DNA of 64,000 bases from Gilliamella apis (GCF_030758615.1 NZ_CP132381.1:496001-560000); one strand, 5' to 3'. Positions 36,946-46,022 are shown, counted from the first letter of the stretch. Numbers and translations are program-made. The notes: generated by a model not told the origin, from the sequence alone.

Positions 36946-38211
36946 TTAACTATTTTTGTTAGTTTGTTTTAGCATGAATATAGTTATAGTGCCGATTATT
37001 GTTATCAGTGCTAAAGTTAGTAAGCCTGCTATATTGTTATTAAAAAGCGTTTCAGCTTTTACACGAATAATTGGTGCTAAAAAACCACCAAATGCACCAA
37101 ACATATTAATAAATCCTATGCCTGCTGCTAGGGCAGCTCCAGATAAAAGGTTAGTTGGTATAGTCCAAAAAACAGGTTGTACCGCAATAAAACCAATCGC
37201 CGCAAAACAAAGGGCAATAATTGCAATACTAGGACTTGCAAGTGCAGAAATTCCAATACCTAGACCTGCTACCAATAATGTTATAGCGGCGATATTTCTT
37301 CTTTCTCCAACTTTGTCTGAATATCGAGGAATAAAATAAGTACCGAATAATGCTGCAATCCAAGGAATTGCCGCTACGAGTGATGCTTTAAAACCAACCG
37401 TTGTTCCCATTAATTGAGCTACTTGTGTTGGTAAAAAGAAAATTAGCCCGTAAACACTAATTTGAATTATCATGTAAATAATGGCTAGATGCCAAACAGT
37501 GACATTACTGATAGCATCGATTATTTTAGATGTAGTTTTTACACTCTCTTCTGATGATAATTTTTCATGTAATGCTTGTTTTTCATTTTCATTTAAAAAT
37601 CTAGCATTACTGATGTTGTCATCAAGGTAAATAAAAGTGACAATACCAGCTATAACAGCAAGAATACCTTCAATAATAAACATCCAGTACCAACCTGGGT
37701 GATCTAAAAAGCCATGCATTTCTAATAAAGCACCAGATAGCGGTGAGCCAAATGTTAGCGCTAAAGGTGCTCCCATATAAAATAACCCCATTATTCCTGC
37801 GCGATGCTTTTGTGGGAACCATTGCGAAGTTAAATAGATCATACCTGGGAAGAAACCGGCTTCCGCCATACCAAGTAGTACACGAACAGTTAAAAATTTC
37901 CATTCAGAATCAGCATAAGCCATTGCAGCGGATAATAATCCCCATACTAAAGTTGTACCGCCAATCCAGTAACGAGCACCAAATTTACGCATTAATAAAT
38001 TGGCTGGTGCGCCTAAAAAAGCATACGCTACGAAGAAAATACCGGCTCCAAGTGCAAATGCTTCATTACTGAGCCCTGTATCTAATTGATATGCTGATTT
38101 GGCAAAGCCAATATTTGCGCGGTCTAAAAATGCTAATACGTATAGTATTAACATGAATGGAACAAGTCTTAAACGGGTTTTGCTTACCGCTTTTTCGAGA
38201 ATATTAGACAT
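36946..38211 (-). CDS. rhmT: L-rhamnonate transporter (MFS)
   Basis: A twelve-segment major facilitator of the anion:cation symporter family, the proposed rhamnonate importer. Close to E. coli RhmT (YfaV): PFMLILYVLAFLDRANIGFAKSAYQLDTGLSNEA, GMIYLTSQWFPQKHRAGIMGLFYMGAPLAL, and IPWIAALFGTYFIPRYSDKVGERRN. I take the ATG at 38211 (421 aa), which has a GAGAGGGGG ribosome site 6 nt upstream; an upstream in-frame start lacks support. It lies between rhmD and rhmA; a hairpin precedes it. Confidence 0.92.
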   Translation of the reverse strand: MSNILEKAVSKTRLRLVPFMLILYVLAFLDRANIGFAKSAYQLDTGLSNEAFALGAGIFFVAYAFLGAPANLLMRKFGARYWIGGTTLVWGLLSAAMAYADSEWKFLTVRVLLGMAEAGFFPGMIYLTSQWFPQKHRAGIMGLFYMGAPLALTFGSPLSGALLEMHGFLDHPGWYWMFIIEGILAVIAGIVTFIYLDDNISNARFLNENEKQALHEKLSSEESVKTTSKIIDAISNVTVWHLAIIYMIIQISVYGLIFFLPTQVAQLMGTTVGFKASLVAAIPWIAALFGTYFIPRYSDKVGERRNIAAITLLVAGLGIGISALASPSIAIIALCFAAIGFIAVQPVFWTIPTNLLSGAALAAGIGFINMFGAFGGFLAPIIRVKAETLFNNNIAGLLTLALITIIGTITIFMLKQTNKNS

Positions 38212-38291
38212 AAAAATCCCCCTCTCCATAAAAATTACAGAGATATAAATGATGTTCATATGAAGAAAATAATTTTATTGAATCTAAAATC

Positions 38292-38318
38292 GCAGTTTTA
38301 AGTTCCTTTTAAAACTGC
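38292..38318 (-). terminator. Attenuator-like hairpin between rhmD and rhmT
   Basis: A perfect 10-bp inverted repeat GCAGTTTTAA/TTAAAACTGC with a 7-nt loop in the rhmD-rhmT gap, followed on the minus strand by GATTTTAG. It may lower transporter expression relative to the dehydratase, or protect an mRNA end. Confidence 0.45.
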
Positions 38319-38355
38319 AATAAATCAATAAATAAGCTTATTATTCCTCATATAA

Positions 38356-39561
38356 TTAATGAGAATAAGGACGAATTAATTTACATTCACGATTTAATTC
38401 AACACCAAATCCTGGTTTATCAAGTACTGATTTATGAATTCTTCCATTTACAGGAACGGGTTCATTAATCAATATTGGATCAAATTGCGGACGGAGTGTT
38501 GAACAATCAGGACTCGTCATTAAAAACTCACTAAATGGGGTATTTGTGAATGTAATTACTGCATGGTGAGAATAAACGGATGAACCATGAGGTACGACCA
38601 GTTGTCCTTTTGATTTCGCAATTGCAGCAATTTCAAGTAATGTGGTTAAGCCTCCACACCAACCAACATCTGGTTGCATGATATCAATTCCAGTTTCAGA
38701 TAATGTTCTAAATGATTGAATTGTTCCATGATGTTCACCAGATGTGACCATCATTCCTGGCGGTGCATTGCGTTTTAACTCTCGGTATCCTTCATATTGT
38801 TGCGGAGGTAAACATTCTTCAATCCATTTTAAGTTATAAGGCGCACAAGCATAAGCAAGTTTTGTGGCATAATTTACGTCTTGACTCATCCAGCAATCAA
38901 GCATTAGCCAAAAATCAGGTCCACACTTTTCGCGCATGTTGGCAACCATTTCCGCATCTTTTTTGATGCCTTGATCTCCATCATGTGGTCCCCAATGTGT
39001 AGGCATCTTGCCACCAATAAAGCCCATCTCTTTTGCCAAATCAGGGCGAGCACCTGTTGCATAAAATTGAATTTCATCACGGACTGCACCACCTAATAAT
39101 TTATATACAGGTAGATCAGTCACTTTACCAAATAGATCCCAAAGGGCTAAATCAACACATGATATCGTGTTCATTACTAAACCACCTGAACCAGAATAAT
39201 ACATAGTTGCATTCATCATTTGGTCGTGAATTAGTTTGATATCAGAAACACATTTTCCTTCAATAAATCTATTTAGATGTTTTTCAACAATAAAACATCC
39301 CATTTCTCCGCCTGTTGATACGGCAAATCCAATTTGTCCATTATCAGCTTCAACTTCGACAATAAGTGTTCCAAGGACGTTGATACCAAAAGATTGACGT
39401 GATTGTTCATAGTCTTTATACTTGCTCATTGGCGTGGCGATATGGTCGTCGATCCAGTGGTGGCCGCCCTGATCGTGATAGTCTGCCCCGCCACTACCTT
39501 TCTCGGCGGTTGCTCCTCCCATAAAATAAGCTCTAACTTCTTTTATTTTTGGTAGCTTCAT
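38356..39561 (-). CDS. rhmD: L-rhamnonate dehydratase
   Basis: An enolase-superfamily enzyme dehydrating L-rhamnonate to 2-keto-3-deoxy-L-rhamnonate. Extremely similar to E. coli RhmD throughout: [62 protein letters not shown] (metal ligand), [12 protein letters not shown], and [25 protein letters not shown] with the catalytic His. Length 401 aa. GGAG lies 8 nt before the ATG. Codons for about residues 14-44 (39431-39520) are GC-rich, about 64% GC, unlike the AT-rich rest of the gene, which suggests a recombined segment. Confidence 0.96.
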   Translation of the reverse strand: MKLPKIKEVRAYFMGGATAEKGSGGADYHDQGGHHWIDDHIATPMSKYKDYEQSRQSFGINVLGTLIVEVEADNGQIGFAVSTGGEMGCFIVEKHLNRFIEGKCVSDIKLIHDQMMNATMYYSGSGGLVMNTISCVDLALWDLFGKVTDLPVYKLLGGAVRDEIQFYATGARPDLAKEMGFIGGKMPTHWGPHDGDQGIKKDAEMVANMREKCGPDFWLMLDCWMSQDVNYATKLAYACAPYNLKWIEECLPPQQYEGYRELKRNAPPGMMVTSGEHHGTIQSFRTLSETGIDIMQPDVGWCGGLTTLLEIAAIAKSKGQLVVPHGSSVYSHHAVITFTNTPFSEFLMTSPDCSTLRPQFDPILINEPVPVNGRIHKSVLDKPGFGVELNRECKLIRPYSH

Positions 39562-39589
39562 TTAATTTCTCCTTTAAAAGTTACAAAAA

Positions 39590-40348
39590 TTATTCGTACA
39601 TAAGACAACCCAATTCTTTTGAGATATCTTTTGCACATTCCTTGATTTTAATCGTAATTTCCGGTAATACATGGTCGGTTATTTGAAATGTTGTTCCTAC
39701 AGCCGATATTGCCGCAGCAATATTATTTTGTGCGTTAAATATAGGTGCCGCTATGCATCTTATATTGATATAATCTTCTTCATTATCAAAACTACAACCT
39801 TGTTGACGAATCTTGGCCAATTCAGTATGTAATGAACTAATGGACATAATTGTATTTGCGGTTTTTTGTTCGAAAGAAAGTTGGTTAACGATTTCAGATA
39901 TTTTTTCGCTAGGTTGGAAAGCTAATAAGCATTTGCCGACGCCAGAACGATAAAGCGATACTTGTTTTCCTACATAAGAACGAACACTGATTGTGCTATG
40001 TGATTCACATTTCAAAATATAATAAGCGGTTTTGTTATCTAAAATTCCTAAATGAGTTAACAGCCCGGTATTATTGGTTAATCTGGCAAGATGTTTTTTG
40101 GCTATTTCTCTAATATCAAAACAATTTGAAGCAAGCTCACCTAACTCAACTAATTTGATCCATAAAAAATAATCACCATTCTGATCTTGTTTAATAAATT
40201 GATATGACTTTAGTTCTTCTAGTAAAAGATAAGCAGAACTTTTAGGTATTTGTAGGCCATTGATTATTTCTGCGGCACTGCATCTACCTTTAGATGAGAT
40301 AAAGTTAAGTATTTTGATTGTTCTTTGTAAAGCGGGTACTTTAGACAT
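39590..40348 (-). CDS. rhmR: IclR-family regulator of the rhamnonate operon
   Basis: A winged-helix IclR regulator, 252 aa: N-terminal HTH (ALQRTIKILNFISSKGRCSAAEIINGLQIPKSSAYLLLEEL), then the GAF-like effector domain (SVRSYVGKQVSLYRSGVGKCLLAF; CSFDNEEDYINIRCIAAPIFN). First gene of the rhm block, 28 bp before rhmD, corresponding to E. coli rhmR (yfaX). AGGA lies 5 nt before the ATG and overlaps an operator-like repeat. Several palindromic repeats upstream suggest autoregulation of the whole operon; the effector is probably a rhamnonate-derived acid (inferred). Confidence 0.88.
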   Translation of the reverse strand: MSKVPALQRTIKILNFISSKGRCSAAEIINGLQIPKSSAYLLLEELKSYQFIKQDQNGDYFLWIKLVELGELASNCFDIREIAKKHLARLTNNTGLLTHLGILDNKTAYYILKCESHSTISVRSYVGKQVSLYRSGVGKCLLAFQPSEKISEIVNQLSFEQKTANTIMSISSLHTELAKIRQQGCSFDNEEDYINIRCIAAPIFNAQNNIAAAISAVGTTFQITDHVLPEITIKIKECAKDISKELGCLMYE

Positions 40349-40351
40349 ACA

Positions 40352-40387
40352 TTCCTATATATTGTACTTTTATCCTGTATATTGGAT
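40352..40387. promoter_or_regulatory. IclR-type operators next to rhmR
   Basis: TTCCTATATATTGTAC (40352-40367) and ATCCTGTATATTGGAT (40372-40387) fit the palindromic pattern WTCC-N4-TATTGGAW, the second with matching ATCC/GGAT arms. They cover the rhmR translation start region, as expected for autorepression. Confidence 0.5.
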
Positions 40388-40439
40388 GAAGTAGATTGTA
40401 CTTTCATCAAATATTGGTACAACTATTTAATCGCATTAT

Positions 40440-40455
40440 TGTGAACTTGATCATA
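40440..40455. promoter_or_regulatory. CRP-like site upstream of the rhm operon
   Basis: TGTGAACTTGATCATA matches TGTGA-N6-TCACA at nine of ten positions. Located 92 bp before rhmR, next to the IclR-type palindromes. Consistent with catabolite control; not demonstrated. Confidence 0.4.
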
Positions 40456-40480
40456 AAAAATTTATAATTTACAATTGGTT

Positions 40481-40526
40481 ATTCCTTTATATTGGAATTT
40501 TTGGGGTTGTTCCAATATAAAGGAAT
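40481..40526. promoter_or_regulatory. Perfect 17-bp inverted repeat, probable RhmR operator pair
   Basis: ATTCCTTTATATTGGAA (40481-40497) is followed after 12 bp by its exact reverse complement (40510-40526). Each arm is itself a near palindrome TTCC-N8-GGAA, the same pattern as the sites beside rhmR. IclR regulators bind such symmetric sites, often in pairs. It would also form a strong hairpin if transcribed. Confidence 0.55.
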
Positions 40527-40659
40527 TTAAAATAGTCTAATTTATAAGATGTCTTAAATTTGAATGTTGTGATTTAAATTGAAATGATGAAATAGTGTGG
40601 TTTTAAATTAGAAACGATTTAGTAGTATAAATAAGATAACATGAAAATATTAGTTAGGT

Positions 40660-40689
40660 GGTATAGACTCCTCAATTATTTTTACAAAT
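40660..40689. repeat. 30-bp direct repeat, copy 1
   Basis: Begins GGTATAGACTCCTCAATTAT and ends TTTACAAAT. It matches the copy at 40881-40910 at 29 of 30 positions. Its complement contains AATTGAGGA, recalling the dispersed TTGAGG motif. Confidence 0.65.
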
Positions 40690-40880
40690 AAACTTTATCA
40701 ATCAAGCAAAGATAATAATTATCTGAAAAAATAATTAACCAATAAGAATATTGATTGATAAAGATTAATACATACCATACTATTGGCAAAAACACTGGTT
40801 AAAGGTTAATGTTATTATATCTTTACTCATTTTTGCACGTTTTTATGAGTAGTTTACTCATACTTAAAACTTAATAACAT

Positions 40881-40910
40881 GGTATAGAATCCTCAATTAT
40901 TTTTACAAAT
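40881..40910. repeat. 30-bp direct repeat, copy 2
   Basis: Begins GGTATAGAATCCTCAATTAT; differs from copy 1 only at the ninth base. The two copies are 221 bp apart and bracket an inverted-repeat segment. Confidence 0.65.
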
Positions 40911-40962
40911 CAAATTCAGTAACTCGAACCTAAGTAATTATATTTCTATGCGAAATATGTTT

Positions 40963-41739
40963 TTATTGTTTTTCTGCTGCTATTAAGAACATTGGCGTTG
41001 AATGATAGTTAATTTGTTCAATTTTATCCCAGACTATCTTTGATATATCGTTTTCAATATGAATATTTTTATAACCAATTGATTGTAAAATCTTCTTATC
41101 CCATTCAGGTCTAATTTCTTTACTCAATGGTAGTAATTTGGCGATTCGTTCCATTTCTTGCGTATTGGTTTGTCGATAATGATCTTCAATGCCATAATTC
41201 ATGGTATTTTGTCTATCCTGCATATATTGTGAATAAAGATCTTTATTAAAAAGAAATAGGTACCAGTTGGCATCAAAATTAAGTAATTTACCTTTAGTAC
41301 TTAACACTCTAAACCATTCTTGATATGCTAAAGTTGGATTACTCAAATTCCACGTAACATTACGCAATATAATTAAATCAAAACTATTGTCTTCGAATGG
41401 TAAGCAATGAACATCGGATAAAACAAAATTAACCTTTACTTGGTATTGTATTGCATTTTTTTTTGCTTGATTTATCATTTCTTCAGTAGCATCTACAGCA
41501 GTTACTTCATGTCCGGCTAAAGCTAACGTGATAGCTAAAAAGCCGGGCCCAGCGCCTATATCTAATACACGTAGTTTTTCTTTTTGTGGTGCATGATGCA
41601 TAATTAACTTTTGCCAGATAATTCTTTTTTCAGTTGCTAGTTCATCTTGATTGGTTTGGCTGTACTCTTTTGCTCGGTTTGCCCAATAAATGATAAGATC
41701 CCTTAAAATATTATCATCAATATTATTCGCTAATATCAC
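40963..41739 (-). CDS. Class I SAM-dependent methyltransferase, substrate unknown
   Basis: A 258-aa methyltransferase with the Rossmann motifs VLDIGAGPGFLAITLALAGHEVTAVDAT (motifs I-II), DVHCLPFEDNSFDLIILRNVTWNL (motif IV) and VLSTKGKLLNFDANWYLFLF. It starts with GTG at 41739. It lies between the two sugar-acid cassettes but shares no obvious pathway with them; gaps of 614 and 235 bp on either side suggest its own transcript. The enzyme looks like a UbiE-type small-molecule methyltransferase; the substrate cannot be named. Confidence 0.7.
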   Translation of the reverse strand: MILANNIDDNILRDLIIYWANRAKEYSQTNQDELATEKRIIWQKLIMHHAPQKEKLRVLDIGAGPGFLAITLALAGHEVTAVDATEEMINQAKKNAIQYQVKVNFVLSDVHCLPFEDNSFDLIILRNVTWNLSNPTLAYQEWFRVLSTKGKLLNFDANWYLFLFNKDLYSQYMQDRQNTMNYGIEDHYRQTNTQEMERIAKLLPLSKEIRPEWDKKILQSIGYKNIHIENDISKIVWDKIEQINYHSTPMFLIAAEKQ

Positions 41740-41974
41740 TTAATCTTCTCGCTTTTTATTTTGAATTTTTAATTCTGAGGTAGGTGGTATATAGTTATTA
41801 ATATTACTTAATAGCATAATACTCTTTACATTACTCTATAGACAAGTTATTTAGGATTGATATTTGGAGCATTATTGAATGATCATTAAGAATGAACAGA
41901 TAGATTATATTTATTTTTAATAAATGATTTAAAGTGCCACTAATGTTGTTAGATGGCACTTTAGATTTAATTTA

Positions 41975-43687
41975 TTATTCTATATATGCCCCAGCCATTA
42001 ATGATTTAGCTCTTTCTGTATATTGTTTAAATACACCTTTTCGTTTGGAATAATCTGGCGGTGTCCATTTTTCTTTCCGTTTAGCAAATATTTCAGCAAT
42101 TTCTTGTGCTGATTTGCTCTCGCCATTTATGCCAATGATATTGAGTTTTCTTGCATGCACATCAATTTCGACAATATCATTATCTTCAACAAGTGCGATT
42201 GGACCACCATCGGCAGCTTCTGGTGATACATGTCCTATGCATGGTCCATGTGTTGCCCCAGAAAAACGGCCATCAGTAACTAATGCTACACTGCCATTAA
42301 GTCGTTTATCAAAGACAATCGCATCAGTAGTCATTAACATTTCTGGGGCACCTGAACCTTTTGGTCCTTCATAACGAATGAAAATAACATCACCAGGATT
42401 AACTTTATTATTAATAATGGCCTCTTGAGCAGCTTCTTCAGAATTATAAACTTTGGCTGGTCCAGTATGTTTATGCATATCAGGACTACAAGCTGTATAT
42501 TTTATAACTGCACCATCTGGAGCTATATTACCTTTTAAAACAGCGATAGATCCCATTTTTTCTTTGTTAGGATTTCGAATTAAATCATTTCGTTCTAATT
42601 TGTAATTATGCAAATAGCCTAAATTACGGTCAAAGAAACCAGTTTGTTGCATCATTTCCAAATTATCACCTAAAGACTGCCCAGTAACTGTCATTACATC
42701 AAGATCGAGTAAATCCTTAATCATCCATTGAACCATTGGAATACCGCCGGCAAACCATAATAGTTCTGTTACGTATTTTCCACTTGGTTGTACATTGGTA
42801 AGGTATGGTACGGTATTATTAATGCGATCAAATACATCTGCGGTTAATTCAAATCCTGATGCATGTGCAATTGCTGGTAGGTGAATAAGCGCATTTGTAC
42901 TACCACTGATAGCAGCGTGTACTTTAATGGCATTTTCAAATGCTGCTGGTGTGAGTATTTTTCGTGATGTTATTCCTTCTTTGGCTAGATACATGGCATG
43001 ATGTCCAGCAGATCTGGCCATCCTACGAATTTCGGACATTGTCGATGGTGCTAATGCACTTCCAGGTAATGCTAGGCCAAGTGCTTCTGACATACATTGC
43101 ATTGTACTTGCGGTACCCATGAATTGACATGCTCCAGCGGTAGGGCAACCACACCTTTGTAAGGTTTGAATCTGTCTTATATCAATTTCACCTTTTTTAT
43201 ATTGTGCTGTGGCACCACCTAAATCAGATGTTGTCATATTAGGTGCCGGGCGCATTGAACCACCTGGCACATGAACTAATGGTATATCAAGTCGTGCTGC
43301 TGCAATTAAGTGAGCAGGTACTGATTTATCACAGCTAGAAATAAGTACGGCTGCATCATATGGTATGACAGAGCCATGGATTTCAACCATATTAGCAATC
43401 GCTTCCCTTGAGGCTAATATATAATTCATGCCATCATGACCTTGTCCCCAGCCATCACAAATATCTGTAACATGACTACGTACTGAACGACCGCCTCGTT
43501 CATGCACGCCAAGAACAACTTCATAACCTAAACTATCAAGATGATAACTACCAGGGTGACTTTCGCCAAAACAGTCATCAATCAGGACTTGAGGTTTTTC
43601 CGTATCTTCAACGGTATAATTCATTCCCATTCGTAATGCATCTAATTGTGACCATAGATCCCTGGCAAATTTACATTTTTGTTGCAT
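41975..43687 (-). CDS. IlvD/Edd-family aldonate dehydratase (YjhG/YagF-related)
   Basis: An iron-sulfur dehydratase of about 570 aa, predicted to convert a sugar acid to its 2-keto-3-deoxy form. Cluster cysteines appear in DDCFGESHPGSY, ISSCDKSVPAHLIAA and RCGCPTAGACQFMGTASTMQ; SALAPSTMSEIRR, AISGSTNALIHLPAIAHASG and DGRFSGATHGPCIGHVSPEA are family landmarks. The middle section resembles E. coli YjhG/YagF (D-xylonate dehydratase) more than IlvD, but the protein is shorter (YjhG 655 aa). I take the ATG at 43687, with GGAGG 6 nt upstream. Its neighbours, an MFS transporter and a YagE/YjhH-like aldolase, point to a pentonate such as D-xylonate or L-arabinonate; exact substrate unknown. Confidence 0.82.
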   Translation of the reverse strand: MQQKCKFARDLWSQLDALRMGMNYTVEDTEKPQVLIDDCFGESHPGSYHLDSLGYEVVLGVHERGGRSVRSHVTDICDGWGQGHDGMNYILASREAIANMVEIHGSVIPYDAAVLISSCDKSVPAHLIAAARLDIPLVHVPGGSMRPAPNMTTSDLGGATAQYKKGEIDIRQIQTLQRCGCPTAGACQFMGTASTMQCMSEALGLALPGSALAPSTMSEIRRMARSAGHHAMYLAKEGITSRKILTPAAFENAIKVHAAISGSTNALIHLPAIAHASGFELTADVFDRINNTVPYLTNVQPSGKYVTELLWFAGGIPMVQWMIKDLLDLDVMTVTGQSLGDNLEMMQQTGFFDRNLGYLHNYKLERNDLIRNPNKEKMGSIAVLKGNIAPDGAVIKYTACSPDMHKHTGPAKVYNSEEAAQEAIINNKVNPGDVIFIRYEGPKGSGAPEMLMTTDAIVFDKRLNGSVALVTDGRFSGATHGPCIGHVSPEAADGGPIALVEDNDIVEIDVHARKLNIIGINGESKSAQEIAEIFAKRKEKWTPPDYSKRKGVFKQYTERAKSLMAGAYIE

Positions 43688-43716
43688 AATATCCTCCAAT
43701 GCATTTTTAAATTTTA

Positions 43717-44985
43717 TTATTTTGTTGGTTTTGCTGTTATTGCTGGTAAAGTGAACAATAAAATGATTGCAATGATTAATGCGCCAACCAAGGTATATAA
43801 TCCTGCATTTTTACTTACTGTAACGGTTAATAAACCAACAAGGTACGGTCCAATAAATCCTCCTAAATTGCCTAGAGCATTGATTGTTCCTCGGACGCCA
43901 CCTAAAACATTTGATGGGAATAATAATGGTGGTAAAGTCCAAAATGGCCCTGCGTATGCTTGTAGGAAAAAGCCACATAGAACCATCATTCCATATGCAA
44001 GCCATGTGTTGTTTTCTAATAATATTGATAAAGTTAAACAGATAGCGAAACCAATCATTGGAATTGCGGTATATAATCTACGATTCATGGTTTGGTCACA
44101 TAATTTAGCAATATAATATTGCCCAAAAATGCAAAGAATGTATGGTGCTGCAGTTAAAAGGCCGACAATAGACATACCACTTCCAGTTAATTGTTTAATT
44201 AACATTGGCATCCAAAGTGCAAAACCATAGAAACCAATTTGGAAGAAGAAATAGATAGCAACAAGTTTCCATAAGTTGATACTGCTTAATACTGTTTTTA
44301 CACTCGCTTTATCATCTAATTTTATAAGTGCTTTATCTTCTTCAAACTGTTGATTTAACCAATTTAATTCTCTTTGATCGAGCCATTTAGCTTGATGAGG
44401 GTAGTCAGAAACTAGAGGCATCCAAACGAAGAGCAATGCTAAAGATATAATTCCTTCAATTATAAACATTTCTCTCCATCCCCAAGCTTCAATTAACCAG
44501 CCAGATAGAGGACCTGTAATAATAGAAGCAGCAGCTAAATTCATTTGGAAAAATGCAATTGCTCTCGCTCTTTCATGGTTAGGGAACCAATGACCAATGA
44601 GTGCTAAAATAGCTGGATAAACGCCACCTTCAGCGACACCGAGGATAAAGCGTATAATAAGTAGTTGAATAGGATCTCGAACAAACCCTGTGATGGCAGC
44701 AAAGCCCCCCCAAACAACAATTGTCCATGCAATAAATTTTTTTGCGCTATAGCGTTCAGCAATTTGACCGCCAGGTATTTGTAAAAAGATATAACCAATA
44801 AAAAATATCCCTGCGACGAGCCCAGCAAAGGATGCGGTCATGCCCAAATCTTTATTCATTCCTCCGGCAATACCAATAGCTATATTGGTTCTGTCCATAT
44901 ATGCCACTATATAGACAAGAATAGTGGCCGGAATTATATGTTTCCAACGACCTTTGGGAATTGTTTTATCTTCAATATTATTCAT
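43717..44985 (-). CDS. MFS sugar-acid transporter (anion:cation symporter family)
   Basis: A 422-aa twelve-segment transporter of the GudP/DgoT/ExuT group: IPATILVYIVAYMDRTNIAIGIAGGMNKDLG, IPGGQIAERYSAKKFIAW, GVAEGGVYPAILALIGHWFPNHERARAIAFFQMN, PLSGWLIEAWGWREMFIIEG. Family members import aldonates, aldarates or uronates with protons. It sits between the dehydratase (29 bp) and the aldolase (14 bp) on the same strand, so it probably imports the acid those enzymes degrade. GGAG precedes the ATG. Related to RhmT at 37 kb in fold but clearly a different subfamily. Confidence 0.85.
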   Translation of the reverse strand: MNNIEDKTIPKGRWKHIIPATILVYIVAYMDRTNIAIGIAGGMNKDLGMTASFAGLVAGIFFIGYIFLQIPGGQIAERYSAKKFIAWTIVVWGGFAAITGFVRDPIQLLIIRFILGVAEGGVYPAILALIGHWFPNHERARAIAFFQMNLAAASIITGPLSGWLIEAWGWREMFIIEGIISLALLFVWMPLVSDYPHQAKWLDQRELNWLNQQFEEDKALIKLDDKASVKTVLSSINLWKLVAIYFFFQIGFYGFALWMPMLIKQLTGSGMSIVGLLTAAPYILCIFGQYYIAKLCDQTMNRRLYTAIPMIGFAICLTLSILLENNTWLAYGMMVLCGFFLQAYAGPFWTLPPLLFPSNVLGGVRGTINALGNLGGFIGPYLVGLLTVTVSKNAGLYTLVGALIIAIILLFTLPAITAKPTK

Positions 44986-44999
44986 ATGGATGTCTCCAA

Positions 45000-45917
45000 T
45001 TATTTATTTTTAATAGGTATTTGAGCTGACTTTAAAACTTGAAGTAATAAGTCTTTTTTATGTTTTGGTAGCTTTTCTACTGGAGCTAAAACTTCCGTCG
45101 AAATATCGACGCCAGAAAGTTTTATTGCTTGTTTGATTACGCCAAAGAAAGGTGATTCAATGGCATAGACAGGCATTAATTTTGCAAGTTGACGTTGTAA
45201 TTTGAATGCTTTTTCATAATCTTTTTTAATGAAAGCTTTATAAATTCCTTTAGTAATTTTGGGTGCAAAATTAAAGGTTGCAGGAATACCACCGTGGCCG
45301 CCAAGAATAAGGGTGTCTAACATATATTCATCAAAGCCACTGAAAATGATAAAATCTGGACGGAAGGCGTGAACTCTGTTGATGACTTCTCGGGTATGGC
45401 TGATATTATCAATAGTATCTTTCAAACCAATAATATTTGGCAAATCCTTTGCCAGTCTTGTAATAACATCAATACCTATATCTTGACCGGTTAATGCCGG
45501 AAAATTGTAAAGTAGAACAGGGATATCGATATTTTCAGCAACAGTTTTATAATGGTTATAAATCGCATCACTATTTAATAAAGCATAATAAGGATTAACA
45601 ACTAAAACTGCATCAGCACCAATTTGGGCTGCATGTTTGCCATATTGAATCGTCTCAGCAGTGCTTGGGCTTGATATGCCAAGCATAACTGGAATACGTT
45701 TATTGATATAATTTACTGCGAATTCAGCAACTTCATATCGCAACTTAGGCGGCATATGGCAGAACTCACCACCACTACCTAGAATCAAAACACCATCAGC
45801 TTCGTTATCGATTAGATGATCTAATAATTTGCCCATTCCTTTTTTATCTAGTTCCCCTTTTTTATTAACGATAGTAGGGACTGGAGGGAATATACCTTTA
45901 AATTTTTCTAAATTCAT
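45000..45917 (-). CDS. 2-keto-3-deoxy-aldonate aldolase, DapA family (YagE/YjhH-like)
   Basis: A class I Schiff-base aldolase, 305 aa. The family core is GVLILGSGGEFCHM, GISSPSTAETIQYGKHAAQIGADAVLVVNPYY, LLYNFPALTGQDI with the catalytic Tyr, and IIGLKDTIDNISHTRE with the Schiff-base Lys. These match E. coli YjhH and YagE (2-keto-3-deoxy-gluconate/xylonate aldolases) better than DapA, and the LKDT lysine context is typical. The expected reaction is cleavage of a 2-keto-3-deoxy acid to pyruvate plus an aldehyde (glycolaldehyde if the substrate is a pentonate). First gene of the minus-strand operon, GGAG 7 nt before the ATG; a divergent alcohol dehydrogenase begins 219 bp away. Confidence 0.85.
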   Translation of the reverse strand: MNLEKFKGIFPPVPTIVNKKGELDKKGMGKLLDHLIDNEADGVLILGSGGEFCHMPPKLRYEVAEFAVNYINKRIPVMLGISSPSTAETIQYGKHAAQIGADAVLVVNPYYALLNSDAIYNHYKTVAENIDIPVLLYNFPALTGQDIGIDVITRLAKDLPNIIGLKDTIDNISHTREVINRVHAFRPDFIIFSGFDEYMLDTLILGGHGGIPATFNFAPKITKGIYKAFIKKDYEKAFKLQRQLAKLMPVYAIESPFFGVIKQAIKLSGVDISTEVLAPVEKLPKHKKDLLLQVLKSAQIPIKNK

Positions 45918-46022
45918 TTTTTCTCCTTGTTCATAATGCGGAACATTATTTCTTACACGGGAACAGATTATTGGTAAAAAAATTTAGAATTGCAATGTAT
46001 TAATTCAAAAGAAAATTAATTT

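Larger units (their letters stand above)
40349..40962. other. Repeat-rich non-coding region between rhmR and a methyltransferase gene
   Basis: 614 bp with no supportable gene. It contains IclR-type operator repeats (40352-40387, 40481-40526), a CRP-like site (40440), two near-identical 30-bp direct repeats (40660, 40881), a 13-bp inverted repeat CTTTATCAATCAA (40693) with TTGATTGATAAAG (40751), and TACTCAT/ATGAGTA (40824, 40845). Such density of symmetry suggests regulation plus a decayed small element. Confidence 0.5.

Noticed and set aside
40440..40960. CRISPR array in the repeat-rich gap
   Set aside because: Only two copies of the 30-mer, 221 bp apart, with no regular spacers and no cas genes.
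41975..43687. Calling the dehydratase ilvD or edd
   Set aside because: The middle region fits YjhG/YagF better and the neighbours are a sugar-acid transporter and a keto-deoxy acid aldolase, not branched-chain or 6-phosphogluconate genes.
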